64,000 nucleotides of DNA, taken from positions 1,211,484-1,275,483 of the forward strand of contig NZ_NXGA01000001.1 of the NCBI RefSeq assembly GCF_002802965.1, given 5' to 3'. Under the pieces are notes generated by a model that searched no databases, was not told the DNA's origin, and saw nothing but the letters and a program-made list of their open reading frames with translations. The position numbers and the translations under genes were made by a program. The number at the start of each line of letters is the position of its first letter. Position 1 is the first letter of the stretch. Shown here piece by piece: positions 18,228 through 29,872 of the stretch. This stretch comes from Sporolactobacillus pectinivorans. GTDB lineage: Bacteria > Bacillota > Bacilli > Bacillales > Sporolactobacillaceae.

Positions 18228-18269
18228 TGCGAATGTTTAGCTCACAGATTTTTTGGGGAACATTCGCAC
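18227..18269. repeat. 11-bp inverted repeat at the cas2/leader junction
   Basis: GTGCGAATGTT (18227-18237) and AACATTCGCAC (18259-18269) are exact complements around 21 nt. It starts on the last base of the cas2 stop. From memory, many type I-C loci carry an equivalent GTGCGAA...TTCGCAC element at this place. It could end the cas transcript or be a fold or protein site used in spacer integration. Confidence 0.7.
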
Positions 18270-18395
18270 CAATTTTATCTCATAAAAAATGGATATATTT
18301 ACAAAAATATCTATTTACATTTAGTTTACTGAGTTTATTAGCGCGATTTTCGTGAATTTTCAACTTAATTTTCTTTACATTCATCGAAAATCGCC
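18270..18395 (+). promoter_or_regulatory. CRISPR leader with array promoter
   Basis: AT-rich segment upstream of the first repeat. A plausible promoter is TTTACA (18314-18319), 16 bp, TATTAG (18336-18341), giving a transcript that enters the array about 50 nt later. Its position next to cas2, with the degenerate repeat at the far end (29555), fixes the leader side and therefore the age order of spacers: youngest near 18428. Confidence 0.7.
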
Positions 18396-21300
18396 GTCGC
18401 ACTCTACATGAGTGCGTGGATTGAAATATGCTACGTGGAACAGGAGTATCTGGATCCGGATCGTCGCACTCTACATGAGTGCGTGGATTGAAATAGCGCC
18501 GATGTCTACATAGATCTGATGTGTCTGTGTCGCACTCTACATGAGTGCGTGGATTGAAATAGGGCATCAACGGTATTGCACTATATTTGACCGGTCGCAC
18601 TCTACATGAGTGCGTGGATTGAAATTTCCGGAGTCACTTTAAAAGCTGCGCATGTCTTGGTCGCACTCTACATGAGTGCGTGGATTGAAATCAGCATTGA
18701 CTAAATCAATCTCGGTGAATGAATCGTCGCACTCTACATGAGTGCGTGGATTGAAATCTTGAGTACCGTGACTACCAGATTATTTAAGGATCGTCGCACT
18801 CTACATGAGTGCGTGGATTGAAATTTTATACGTATCCGAACTTTATTAAAACGTATGGTGTCGCACTCTACATGAGTGCGTGGATTGAAATGGGACTCCA
18901 TCTCGTAGGGCTTGGGAAGTTGCCGGTCGCACTCTACATGAGTGCGTGGATTGAAATTTTTTTAGCAAACGATCAATCGTGCGCAGCGACAGTCGCACTC
19001 TACATGAGTGCGTGGATTGAAATTAATGCTTCTTTCGGCCATACGAACCCGGACATGTCGCACTCTACATGAGTGCGTGGATTGAAATTCCGGTGCAATC
19101 GCGCGCCAGAGTAAAGAGCGGCAGTCGCACTCTACATGAGTGCGTGGATTGAAATACACCGGATGGGTTCTTCTTCGCCGGATTTCAACGTCGCACTCTA
19201 CATGAGTGCGTGGATTGAAATAGGTGCAAAGTCAACCTGCAAGTCCCGGGGAAGGTCGCACTCTACATGAGTGCGTGGATTGAAATCGACATCATGCCTG
19301 CCATGTCAACCGCCTGCCTGTGTCGCACTCTACATGAGTGCGTGGATTGAAATAGGCCCGGTTAATGCAAACATCACAAATGATAGCTTGTCGCACTCTA
19401 CATGAGTGCGTGGATTGAAATGGCAATATGCCCGCGATGAATAGGAGCAAGGTTAAGTCGCACTCTACATGAGTGCGTGGATTGAAATAATACCGAGAAG
19501 TTGTGTGATAGCTCCCTTTGGAAGTCGCACTCTACATGAGTGCGTGGATTGAAATCCGCAGCAAGATCAATCGGGCCGCTAATCTCCGGTCGCACTCTAC
19601 ATGAGTGCGTGGATTGAAATACTGAAAGGCAATGAAGGGATTGGGAATAAATGTCGTCGCACTCTACATGAGTGCGTGGATTGAAATCGGTCAACCGACA
19701 GTCAATCTCGCCGCGGGGACGGTCGCACTCTACATGAGTGCGTGGATTGAAATCGGTTCGGGTTTCTAACCACGGCGCGGCTAATGTGTCGCACTCTACA
19801 TGAGTGCGTGGATTGAAATTTACAAGTGGAGCGGGCCGGGCAACTTTTCAAACGTCGCACTCTACATGAGTGCGTGGATTGAAATCGGTCAACCGACAGT
19901 CAATCTCGCCGCGGGGACGGGTCGCACTCTACATGAGTGCGTGGATTGAAATGCAGAGATTCACCCTCTTTTACTAATACGACATAGTCGCACTCTACAT
20001 GAGTGCGTGGATTGAAATAATACCTGAACAAGCCGTGACGTTTAATCATTATGGTCGCACTCTACATGAGTGCGTGGATTGAAATAATCGCTCCTTTTGT
20101 AAGTCTTTATGATTTTCCCAAGTCGCACTCTACATGAGTGCGTGGATTGAAATATATGATCTATAAGGAGTCGCGGCCATGTGTGGTACGTCGCACTCTA
20201 CATGAGTGCGTGGATTGAAATTAAGTAAAAACGGAATGGCGTTGCTCTTAGTCGCCGGTCGCACTCTACATGAGTGCGTGGATTGAAATAGGCCCGGTTA
20301 ATGCAAACATCACAAATGATAGCTTGTCGCACTCTACATGAGTGCGTGGATTGAAATAGCTTGCTGATGGAGTTGATCTGTGTCCGCTTTAGCGTCGCAC
20401 TCTACATGAGTGCGTGGATTGAAATTTCAAGCACATCATTGTCTGATGGCGGCCCCACAGCGTCGCACTCTACATGAGTGCGTGGATTGAAATAGCGCCG
20501 ATGTCTACATAGATCTGATGTGTCTGGTCGCACTCTACATGAGTGCGTGGATTGAAATCGTTAATATCGCGAATACTCCGGGCGTTCAGGTGCGTCGCAC
20601 TCTACATGAGTGCGTGGATTGAAATTATTGTAGATTATATTCACATAACAGAGCAGGCGTCGCACTCTACATGAGTGCGTGGATTGAAATAGGGCAACGG
20701 TTTTCCAGCAAATTCTGGAGCAAACGTCGCACTCTACATGAGTGCGTGGATTGAAATTGTAATTAATCAAGTTCAGGCTAATAGCAGTCTCGTCGCACTC
20801 TACATGAGTGCGTGGATTGAAATGGAGTAGGGCAACCCGCTCCCGCGGCCATCCGCGCGTCGCACTCTACATGAGTGCGTGGATTGAAATACAGACAGCG
20901 GATGAAGCATGTTCAGCGGAATATGTCGCACTCTACATGAGTGCGTGGATTGAAATTTGAGAACAAAGTATATGGGCGGGAAGAATCCTGGTCGCACTCT
21001 ACATGAGTGCGTGGATTGAAATTATTTTGCCATTTTAAAGCCCGGAAAAGGAATGCGTCGCACTCTACATGAGTGCGTGGATTGAAATAACTCCATAAGG
21101 GAAGCCCTGTTCGCTCGCGCGGTGTCGCACTCTACATGAGTGCGTGGATTGAAATACCAGTGAGTAGTAAAAATAACTGCCCAGCAAATGGTCGCACTCT
21201 ACATGAGTGCGTGGATTGAAATTAATGCTTCTTTCGGCCAGACGAACCCGGACATTGTCGCACTCTACATGAGTGCGTGGATTGAAATCGCATTTGCTTT

Positions 21301-24300
21301 CTTTAATGAAACAAGCGGACATGTCGCACTCTACATGAGTGCGTGGATTGAAATTTTAGCATCAACGCTCTCATCCGGAACAATGGACGTCGCACTCTAC
21401 ATGAGTGCGTGGATTGAAATATTAATCCTCTTCCCAATATTTGCTTGTCAAAAAAGTCGCACTCTACATGAGTGCGTGGATTGAAATAATTTGCCATCTT
21501 TGATTTCAATCGAATTAATTTTGTCGCACTCTACATGAGTGCGTGGATTGAAATATGGTTCCAGCTGTGAGCGGACTAATGTTTTGCGGTCGCACTCTAC
21601 ATGAGTGCGTGGATTGAAATAAGAAGAATCTGGCTTTAATCCGAATGCGGTCGGGTCGCACTCTACATGAGTGCGTGGATTGAAATCCTTATGGAGTTGA
21701 ATTTCCATGGACTTTTTAACCGTCGCACTCTACATGAGTGCGTGGATTGAAATCGGTCAACCGACAGTCAATCTCGCCGCGGGGACGGTCGCACTCTACA
21801 TGAGTGCGTGGATTGAAATTATTGTAGATTATATTCACATAACAGAGCAGGCGAGTCGCACTCTACATGAGTGCGTGGATTGAAATAGCCTTGGTGGACG
21901 CCCATCGCTATTTTTAGCAGTGTCGCACTCTACATGAGTGCGTGGATTGAAATAGGCTAATAGCAGTCTCACGCTGCCAACGCAGCGTCGCACTCTACAT
22001 GAGTGCGTGGATTGAAATGTATCGGTTGGCGCAGGACGTTCCGGAGCAGGAGCGTCGCACTCTACATGAGTGCGTGGATTGAAATAAGAAGAATCTGGCT
22101 TTAATCCGAATGCGGTCGGGTCGCACTCTACATGAGTGCGTGGATTGAAATAATTCGGAAGGCTCCATCCTCCCTCACCACCTGAGTCGCACTCTACATG
22201 AGTGCGTGGATTGAAATATCGAGTCCTGCCACCGTCTGCGCTTGCATCGTTGTCGCACTCTACATGAGTGCGTGGATTGAAATTATTAAAATAATAGCCC
22301 AATGACCGCGCGAGCGAGTCGCACTCTACATGAGTGCGTGGATTGAAATATCCTCGGAGCTTCCATATTTATATGCATAAAGAGGTCGCACTCTACATGA
22401 GTGCGTGGATTGAAATGACACGAATTTATTCGATTGCTGGCCGTCGATCACGTCGCACTCTACATGAGTGCGTGGATTGAAATCGGTATCGGTGTCGTTG
22501 CAATCACGGTTGGTGCCTGTCGCACTCTACATGAGTGCGTGGATTGAAATAGCAAAATATAGAGCCTTGTTTTGATATTATGCGTCGCACTCTACATGAG
22601 TGCGTGGATTGAAATTATTAAACCCGTGGATATGAAATCAAAAATCAAAGTCGCACTCTACATGAGTGCGTGGATTGAAATACGAGAAAGGCGATATGAA
22701 CGTTTCATTCTCGCGTCGCACTCTACATGAGTGCGTGGATTGAAATGTGGCTGCGGGACGGACGCATAGTAAAGCGCATAGTCGCACTCTACATGAGTGC
22801 GTGGATTGAAATTGCTCCTGATGCAGCTTGATGAGCGCTGCCGTCGCGTCGCACTCTACATGAGTGCGTGGATTGAAATTAGCTGACCGGAAGGAAAATG
22901 CTGAAACGTATGAGTCGCACTCTACATGAGTGCGTGGATTGAAATTCCGATTCCCGGAGAAGTGGAGAAGCCGAATTCGGTCGCACTCTACATGAGTGCG
23001 TGGATTGAAATACAATACCGCCTTGCGGGTCAATATAATCCTTGCCGTCGCACTCTACATGAGTGCGTGGATTGAAATCGGTTACCATTAGCGGCACGCC
23101 GAATGTTAATGCGTCGCACTCTACATGAGTGCGTGGATTGAAATAGCGTAAAGCGTAGTAAATGCGTCGTCTGCCGAAGTCGCACTCTACATGAGTGCGT
23201 GGATTGAAATACCAGTGAGTAGTAAAAATAACTGCCCAGCAAAGTCGCACTCTACATGAGTGCGTGGATTGAAATAAACGGACGGTGTCGGGCGCGTCAT
23301 TCCGGAATAGTCGCACTCTACATGAGTGCGTGGATTGAAATTTCTTGAACAATGGCTTCCGCAATCCACGCGGGTAGTCGCACTCTACATGAGTGCGTGG
23401 ATTGAAATTAACCGAGGACAATTTTATTTTAGATCAAGATAATGTCGCACTCTACATGAGTGCGTGGATTGAAATATAGCAAGACAAAGTCTATAAACAG
23501 CAGGGCTCTGTCGCACTCTACATGAGTGCGTGGATTGAAATTTGGCTAATATCCGAAGTAGAACGACTGAGAGCGGGTCGCACTCTACATGAGTGCGTGG
23601 ATTGAAATTATTTTGCCATTTTAAAGCCCGGAAAAGGAATGCGTCGCACTCTACATGAGTGCGTGGATTGAAATATGCCGATATGACCGAAGATAATCTG
23701 ACGTGGGCGTCGCACTCTACATGAGTGCGTGGATTGAAATAATTCGGAAGGCTCCATCCTCCCTCACCACCTGGTCGCACTCTACATGAGTGCGTGGATT
23801 GAAATCCGAATTTTGGGAAAATCATAAAGACTTACAAAGTGTCGCACTCTACATGAGTGCGTGGATTGAAATTTGGAGGCATTTTGCTGGTGTGGCTTGG
23901 AATTACCGTCGCACTCTACATGAGTGCGTGGATTGAAATTTTCCTGATTGTTCGGCTGCAAGGTCGAGCCATTGTCGCACTCTACATGAGTGCGTGGATT
24001 GAAATTGCGCCCGGATGATCGCCGTGTACTGAATCATGATCGTCGCACTCTACATGAGTGCGTGGATTGAAATAATTAGTGGTGTTCCATCCTGATGCTC
24101 TTTAACGTCGCACTCTACATGAGTGCGTGGATTGAAATAAGCCCTTCTCGCGAGCGGCTTCACGCTCACGAGTGGTCGCACTCTACATGAGTGCGTGGAT
24201 TGAAATGCTTATTCTTCTTCTGCTCGTTTTGACCAATTATGTCGCACTCTACATGAGTGCGTGGATTGAAATAGGTGTCGGCGCAGAACAACTTGGGTGA

Positions 24301-27300
24301 GTCAGCCCGTCGCACTCTACATGAGTGCGTGGATTGAAATATGAGCATAATCCCTACATCTTAAAACGACATCTGTCGCACTCTACATGAGTGCGTGGAT
24401 TGAAATTGCTCGTTTTGACCAATTATAAATTGATCTCCGGGTCGCACTCTACATGAGTGCGTGGATTGAAATAATCTCCGCAAAGAGTGCTTCTTTTTCT
24501 TCGCCTGTCGCACTCTACATGAGTGCGTGGATTGAAATCGAACCTTGCCGGACTTTCCACGGTACAGGTTATGTCGCACTCTACATGAGTGCGTGGATTG
24601 AAATTAAAAAAGAAAGGATTGATTTTATGCCTACACAGCGTCGCACTCTACATGAGTGCGTGGATTGAAATTCCGGGCGAGCCGCCAGGATGGCCGGATT
24701 CGCCTGCGTCGCACTCTACATGAGTGCGTGGATTGAAATGGTTCCGTTTTCCGAAGGGATGGGCGATGTACCCTGTCGCACTCTACATGAGTGCGTGGAT
24801 TGAAATTTACAACTATGATATACATTCCGCTTATCCTTATGTCGCACTCTACATGAGTGCGTGGATTGAAATGATGAATGGGACGCGCGTCCCGCAGGAT
24901 ATGGATAGTCGCACTCTACATGAGTGCGTGGATTGAAATACGAACAAGAATCATGCCGATGCGTATATCTGGCGTCGCACTCTACATGAGTGCGTGGATT
25001 GAAATCTGAAAAGAGAAGCGGCAGCCGAATGGGCTGCCGGTCGCACTCTACATGAGTGCGTGGATTGAAATACTCGGCTTGCCGACCACTATTTTGTCGC
25101 ATTATGTCGCACTCTACATGAGTGCGTGGATTGAAATCCCAACTTTTGCCATGACGGCAGCCGGACTATTCGCGTCGCACTCTACATGAGTGCGTGGATT
25201 GAAATATGCAACGTGCGATGTATTACATTTTCGTGCTCAGTCGCACTCTACATGAGTGCGTGGATTGAAATTCCTCTTTCTCATCCTCCTGATTCTCTTT
25301 GCTTTTGTCGCACTCTACATGAGTGCGTGGATTGAAATAGTTCCTGCTCAAGCCAGCTTTCTAATGCCTTCCGGTCGCACTCTACATGAGTGCGTGGATT
25401 GAAATTCTAAACAAGACGGTATCACCCGTTTCAACTGCTTGTCGCACTCTACATGAGTGCGTGGATTGAAATACTTTATGCTGAGACACCGCTGCAACAA
25501 TGTTTTCAGTCGCACTCTACATGAGTGCGTGGATTGAAATAAGATAAAAAGCCGCTTGTTTAAGCTATGGAACTCGTCGCACTCTACATGAGTGCGTGGA
25601 TTGAAATAATAGCGATTCGCCAATTTAGCCTCGACAGAGCCGGGTCGCACTCTACATGAGTGCGTGGATTGAAATTACGAAAACCCGATGCCGAAACAGC
25701 ATGCAAGGAGTCGCACTCTACATGAGTGCGTGGATTGAAATATTTATGCCGGCAGTATCCATGACCTAGCCAGCCGTCGCACTCTACATGAGTGCGTGGA
25801 TTGAAATATCGCGCTCCTTGTGGATCTTCGAGAAGAAATAAGTCGCACTCTACATGAGTGCGTGGATTGAAATTAAGGACGCTTATTGTCATGTCGCAGG
25901 CAATGGAAGTCGCACTCTACATGAGTGCGTGGATTGAAATCACTATCGTCTCTCAATTTCCCGAGAATGATTTTCGTCGCACTCTACATGAGTGCGTGGA
26001 TTGAAATCCTGCATCTGCTTGTTTGCCGCATCAACCGTGCTAGTCGCACTCTACATGAGTGCGTGGATTGAAATGAAACTCGGATCTATCGTCCTGACTT
26101 TAAATCAGTCGCACTCTACATGAGTGCGTGGATTGAAATAATGCACAGCAATTAGCAAATTCTTTGAAGATCTGGTCGCACTCTACATGAGTGCGTGGAT
26201 TGAAATATCTCTACGATCAAAGCAGCTGGCTATCAGAACGTGTCGCACTCTACATGAGTGCGTGGATTGAAATTACTCTCAACGAGCATGATCTTTTGTG
26301 CCCGGATGTCGCACTCTACATGAGTGCGTGGATTGAAATAACCATCATAAACGTATCAAAAACTTCCCCTGCTGTCGCACTCTACATGAGTGCGTGGATT
26401 GAAATCTTAAGAGGAAGGAAGTGAAAATTTGAATAAATTGTCGCACTCTACATGAGTGCGTGGATTGAAATTGGCCATGTTTGATGATAGCAATTGGCTT
26501 CAGGGTCGCACTCTACATGAGTGCGTGGATTGAAATTCTGATTGCCGCCTTTTTAATCGCTGGTGGGACATGTCGCACTCTACATGAGTGCGTGGATTGA
26601 AATTGCTTTCCCGCGTCCATGAGTTGCGCTGCCGCTTGTCGCACTCTACATGAGTGCGTGGATTGAAATCATTTGACTAAAAAATTAATCGCCAGCCGTC
26701 CAAGTCGCACTCTACATGAGTGCGTGGATTGAAATGGTCAAAATTCCATCTGTACACCTATCAACCCAGTCGCACTCTACATGAGTGCGTGGATTGAAAT
26801 GTTTATGTGTGGCTGGCTTTTTGCGCACTTATGGGTCGCACTCTACATGAGTGCGTGGATTGAAATTCAATATGCCCAGCAATATGAAAAAAATCTTCCC
26901 GTCGCACTCTACATGAGTGCGTGGATTGAAATCGGACGCGAGGTTGACCGTGGGATTGCCCTGTAGTCGCACTCTACATGAGTGCGTGGATTGAAATGCT
27001 TTCGTTTTCCGAAGGGATGGGCGATGTACCCTGTCGCACTCTACATGAGTGCGTGGATTGAAATAAACTCGAAAATGTTTTATCGCAATTGGAATGGGTC
27101 GCACTCTACATGAGTGCGTGGATTGAAATTTTTTTAGAAGAATGCGAGATTATAAGGTTCCGTGTCGCACTCTACATGAGTGCGTGGATTGAAATTGCTT
27201 TGTGTCTAAAGGCATAAAGGATCATCCTTGTCGCACTCTACATGAGTGCGTGGATTGAAATTGATTTTGCATCAGCTTGGATTACCAGCGTCTGCCGCGT

Positions 27301-29586
27301 CGCACTCTACATGAGTGCGTGGATTGAAATTGTTCCGTCTCTGCCACAAATGACGATCCCGGAGTCGCACTCTACATGAGTGCGTGGATTGAAATAAGAT
27401 CGTTCGCCATTTTTAGATCATGCCTGACCATGTCGCACTCTACATGAGTGCGTGGATTGAAATAAAACCGCTGGTCGGAGCAAGCGTACTCGCGCTGGTC
27501 GCACTCTACATGAGTGCGTGGATTGAAATAGAAAAATTTATTGGATCGTATCGATACCAATCTTGTCGCACTCTACATGAGTGCGTGGATTGAAATCAAA
27601 CAAACGCATAAACATCAGGTTCAAAACCATAGTCGCACTCTACATGAGTGCGTGGATTGAAATCGCTAAAGCTCCATTACGTCGCAGCTACTGCCCTGTC
27701 GCACTCTACATGAGTGCGTGGATTGAAATACTTACGCACGAAACATTTCTTGCATATTTTTAGTCGCACTCTACATGAGTGCGTGGATTGAAATAAGAGA
27801 TAACAGCGGAACGGATGTAAGTCGAGAATGTCGCACTCTACATGAGTGCGTGGATTGAAATCACAGCTGCTGGATCCGATTTTATGACGACGACGGTCGC
27901 ACTCTACATGAGTGCGTGGATTGAAATATTCCGCTGCGCCTTCTTTCAGCAGGGACGGATTGTCGCACTCTACATGAGTGCGTGGATTGAAATACATTAT
28001 CAGGGCACCGTTGATTTTAGAAAAGTTGTCGCACTCTATATGAGTGCGTGGATTGAAATCTCAAACCATGCCCAGGAAAGAATGCCGGTATCAAGTCGCA
28101 CTCTACATGAGTGCGTGGATTGAAATATCAATACTAAAAGGCTCAACGAGAGGGGTAAAGGTCGCACTCTACATGAGTGCGTGGATTGAAATACTCCCTT
28201 TCCTTCCTTTTCGCGCGCTTACTATGCGTCGCACTCTACATGAGTGCGTGGATTGAAATTGGTCGGGCTGATCGTGATTATTTTCGGCCTGGCGTCGCAC
28301 TCTACATGAGTGCGTGGATTGAAATATAGGAGGAAAACAGATGATACGAGGCTTCGACCGTCGCACTCTACATGAGTGCGTGGATTGAAATCCGTCGGTC
28401 ATCTTTCAGGCACTTGGACTTTTCCGTCGCACTCTACATGAGTGCGTGGATTGAAATGTATCGACCACGTTTAGGAGCGGATCCGGGCCAAGTCGCACTC
28501 TACATGAGTGCGTGGATTGAAATTTTTCTCACCTCTTTTCTACTCTTTTATTATATCGTCGCACTCTACATGAGTGCGTGGATTGAAATTGCTCTGGGAT
28601 GCGCTGGTTGTTGGCGACAATGATGTCGCACTCTACATGAGTGCGTGGATTGAAATATACTATTGTCGATCCCGGCTAAAAAGCTGCCGAGGTCGCACTC
28701 TACATGAGTGCGTGGATTGAAATATGTAGATGCTGGGGGCGCCACCGTTTAGAATAAGTCGCACTCTACATGAGTGCGTGGATTGAAATAATAAATGCGC
28801 CAAACGCTCCAAACGCCGTTTGTGTCGCACTCTACATGAGTGCGTGGATTGAAATAGGTTTAATCTTTTCATGTTATGGGAAGTGATATAGTCGCACTCT
28901 ACATGAGTGCGTGGATTGAAATCATATTGTGGCGCGTCTGTTCCGACAATTCCGCTTGTCGCACTCTACATGAGTGCGTGGATTGAAATCAGTTAATATC
29001 TATACCGCTCCCTCTTATGTTTAGTCGCACTCTACATGAGTGCGTGGATTGAAATCGCAAGATGCTTTATGATGCTCAAATAAGGTTTCGTCGCACTCTA
29101 CATGAGTGCGTGGATTGAAATGTGCCAACCTCGATAAGGATAAAGCCGAAGACGACGGTCGCACTCTACATGAGTGCGTGGATTGAAATTTCTCTTTCTT
29201 CTAATTCCCAAAGCTTTTTTGAAGTCGCACTCTACATGAGTGCGTGGATTGAAATATGCGCTCACGCTCCTTTTTGGCAAATAAAAAAGGTCGCACTCTA
29301 CATGAGTGCGTGGATTGAAATTAAAAACCCGTTGTTTTCTGAACATGATCTCAAAGTCGCACTCTACATGAGTGCGTGGATTGAAATCGAAGCATCATAG
29401 CGCCGTCAAACGCCAGTAATAAGTCGCACTCTACATGAGTGCGTGGATTGAAATGGAGCGGGCTTAGGCGCAATCGTCGTTTTGCTTGGTCGCACTCTAC
29501 ATGAGTGCGTGGATTGAAATACGCTGAAAGCGATCAATTTTGGAACCGTTTTCTGTCGCACTCTACATGAGTGCGTGGATTAAAAT
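18396..29586 (+). CRISPR. Type I-C CRISPR array, 169 repeats and 168 spacers
   Basis: Counted by hand: 169 repeat starts from 18396 to 29555, spaced 65-69 bp, so 32-bp repeats and 33-37-bp spacers (mean period 66.4). The repeat begins GTCGCACTC, has loop TACAT and arm GAGTGCG (a 7-bp stem), and ends in the 11-nt TGGATTGAAAT that Cas5c would leave as 5' handle. It is close to the Bacillus halodurans I-C repeat as I remember it. Only two variants were noticed: C to T in the loop at 28028 and G to A near the end of the last repeat (29555). Several spacers occur more than once; see findings. Open frames across the array that repeat ALYMSAWIEI or FNPRTHVECD are artefacts. Confidence 0.98.
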
Positions 29587-29657
29587 TTGGTGAACGTGAA
29601 GAACGGCTAATAACAAATCTGTCTTACTCTTATTATGAATTGGTTATTCTAAAAATC

Positions 29658-29690
29658 GGTCCAGCTGTTTTTTAATCAAACAGCTGGACC
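29658..29690. terminator. Hairpin downstream of the array
   Basis: GGTCCAGCTGTTT (29658-29670) and AAACAGCTGGACC (29678-29690) are exact complements with a 7-nt loop. T-rich bases lie inside rather than after the stem. It may stop array transcripts on the plus strand and the methyltransferase transcript on the minus strand. Confidence 0.6.
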
Positions 29691-29872
29691 AGTAACCTAT
29701 TATAAAAACCTATTGTCACATTCTCAACAAAATTGGACTGTATTTCAAATGAAGATTCATTAATTGATGCCACAGGAAGAAACATCCATTCAGCGTATTC
29801 TGAAAATAAAACATATTTATTTCCATTTTTCAGCTGGTGCGCACCAACTGGGTGGAAGTCCAACTCCATCAC
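29672..29872 (-). CDS. Hypothetical 66-residue ORF overlapping the methyltransferase stop
   Basis: GTG-ATG start at 29872 overlaps the TGA of the preceding minus-strand gene (GGTGATGG), an arrangement typical of coupled translation. The protein begins MMELDFHPVGAHQLKNGNKY and has no recognised family or membrane segment. Its stop lies inside the hairpin 29658-29690, which argues for caution; it may be a spurious frame. Confidence 0.3.
   Translation of the reverse strand: MMELDFHPVGAHQLKNGNKYVLFSEYAEWMFLPVASINESSFEIQSNFVENVTIGFYNRLLVQLFD

Noticed and set aside
21089..22317. 13-nt reverse-complement overlap between spacers at 21089-21123 and 22284-22317
   Set aside because: With 168 spacers a 13-nt match can arise by chance; not counted with the longer overlaps.
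18280..29400. Dozens of open frames across the array encoding repeated ALYMSAWIEI, FNPRTHVECD or FQSTHSCRVR
   Set aside because: They are translations of the CRISPR repeat; periods divisible by three keep them open. No ribosome binding sites and no protein repeats in reality.
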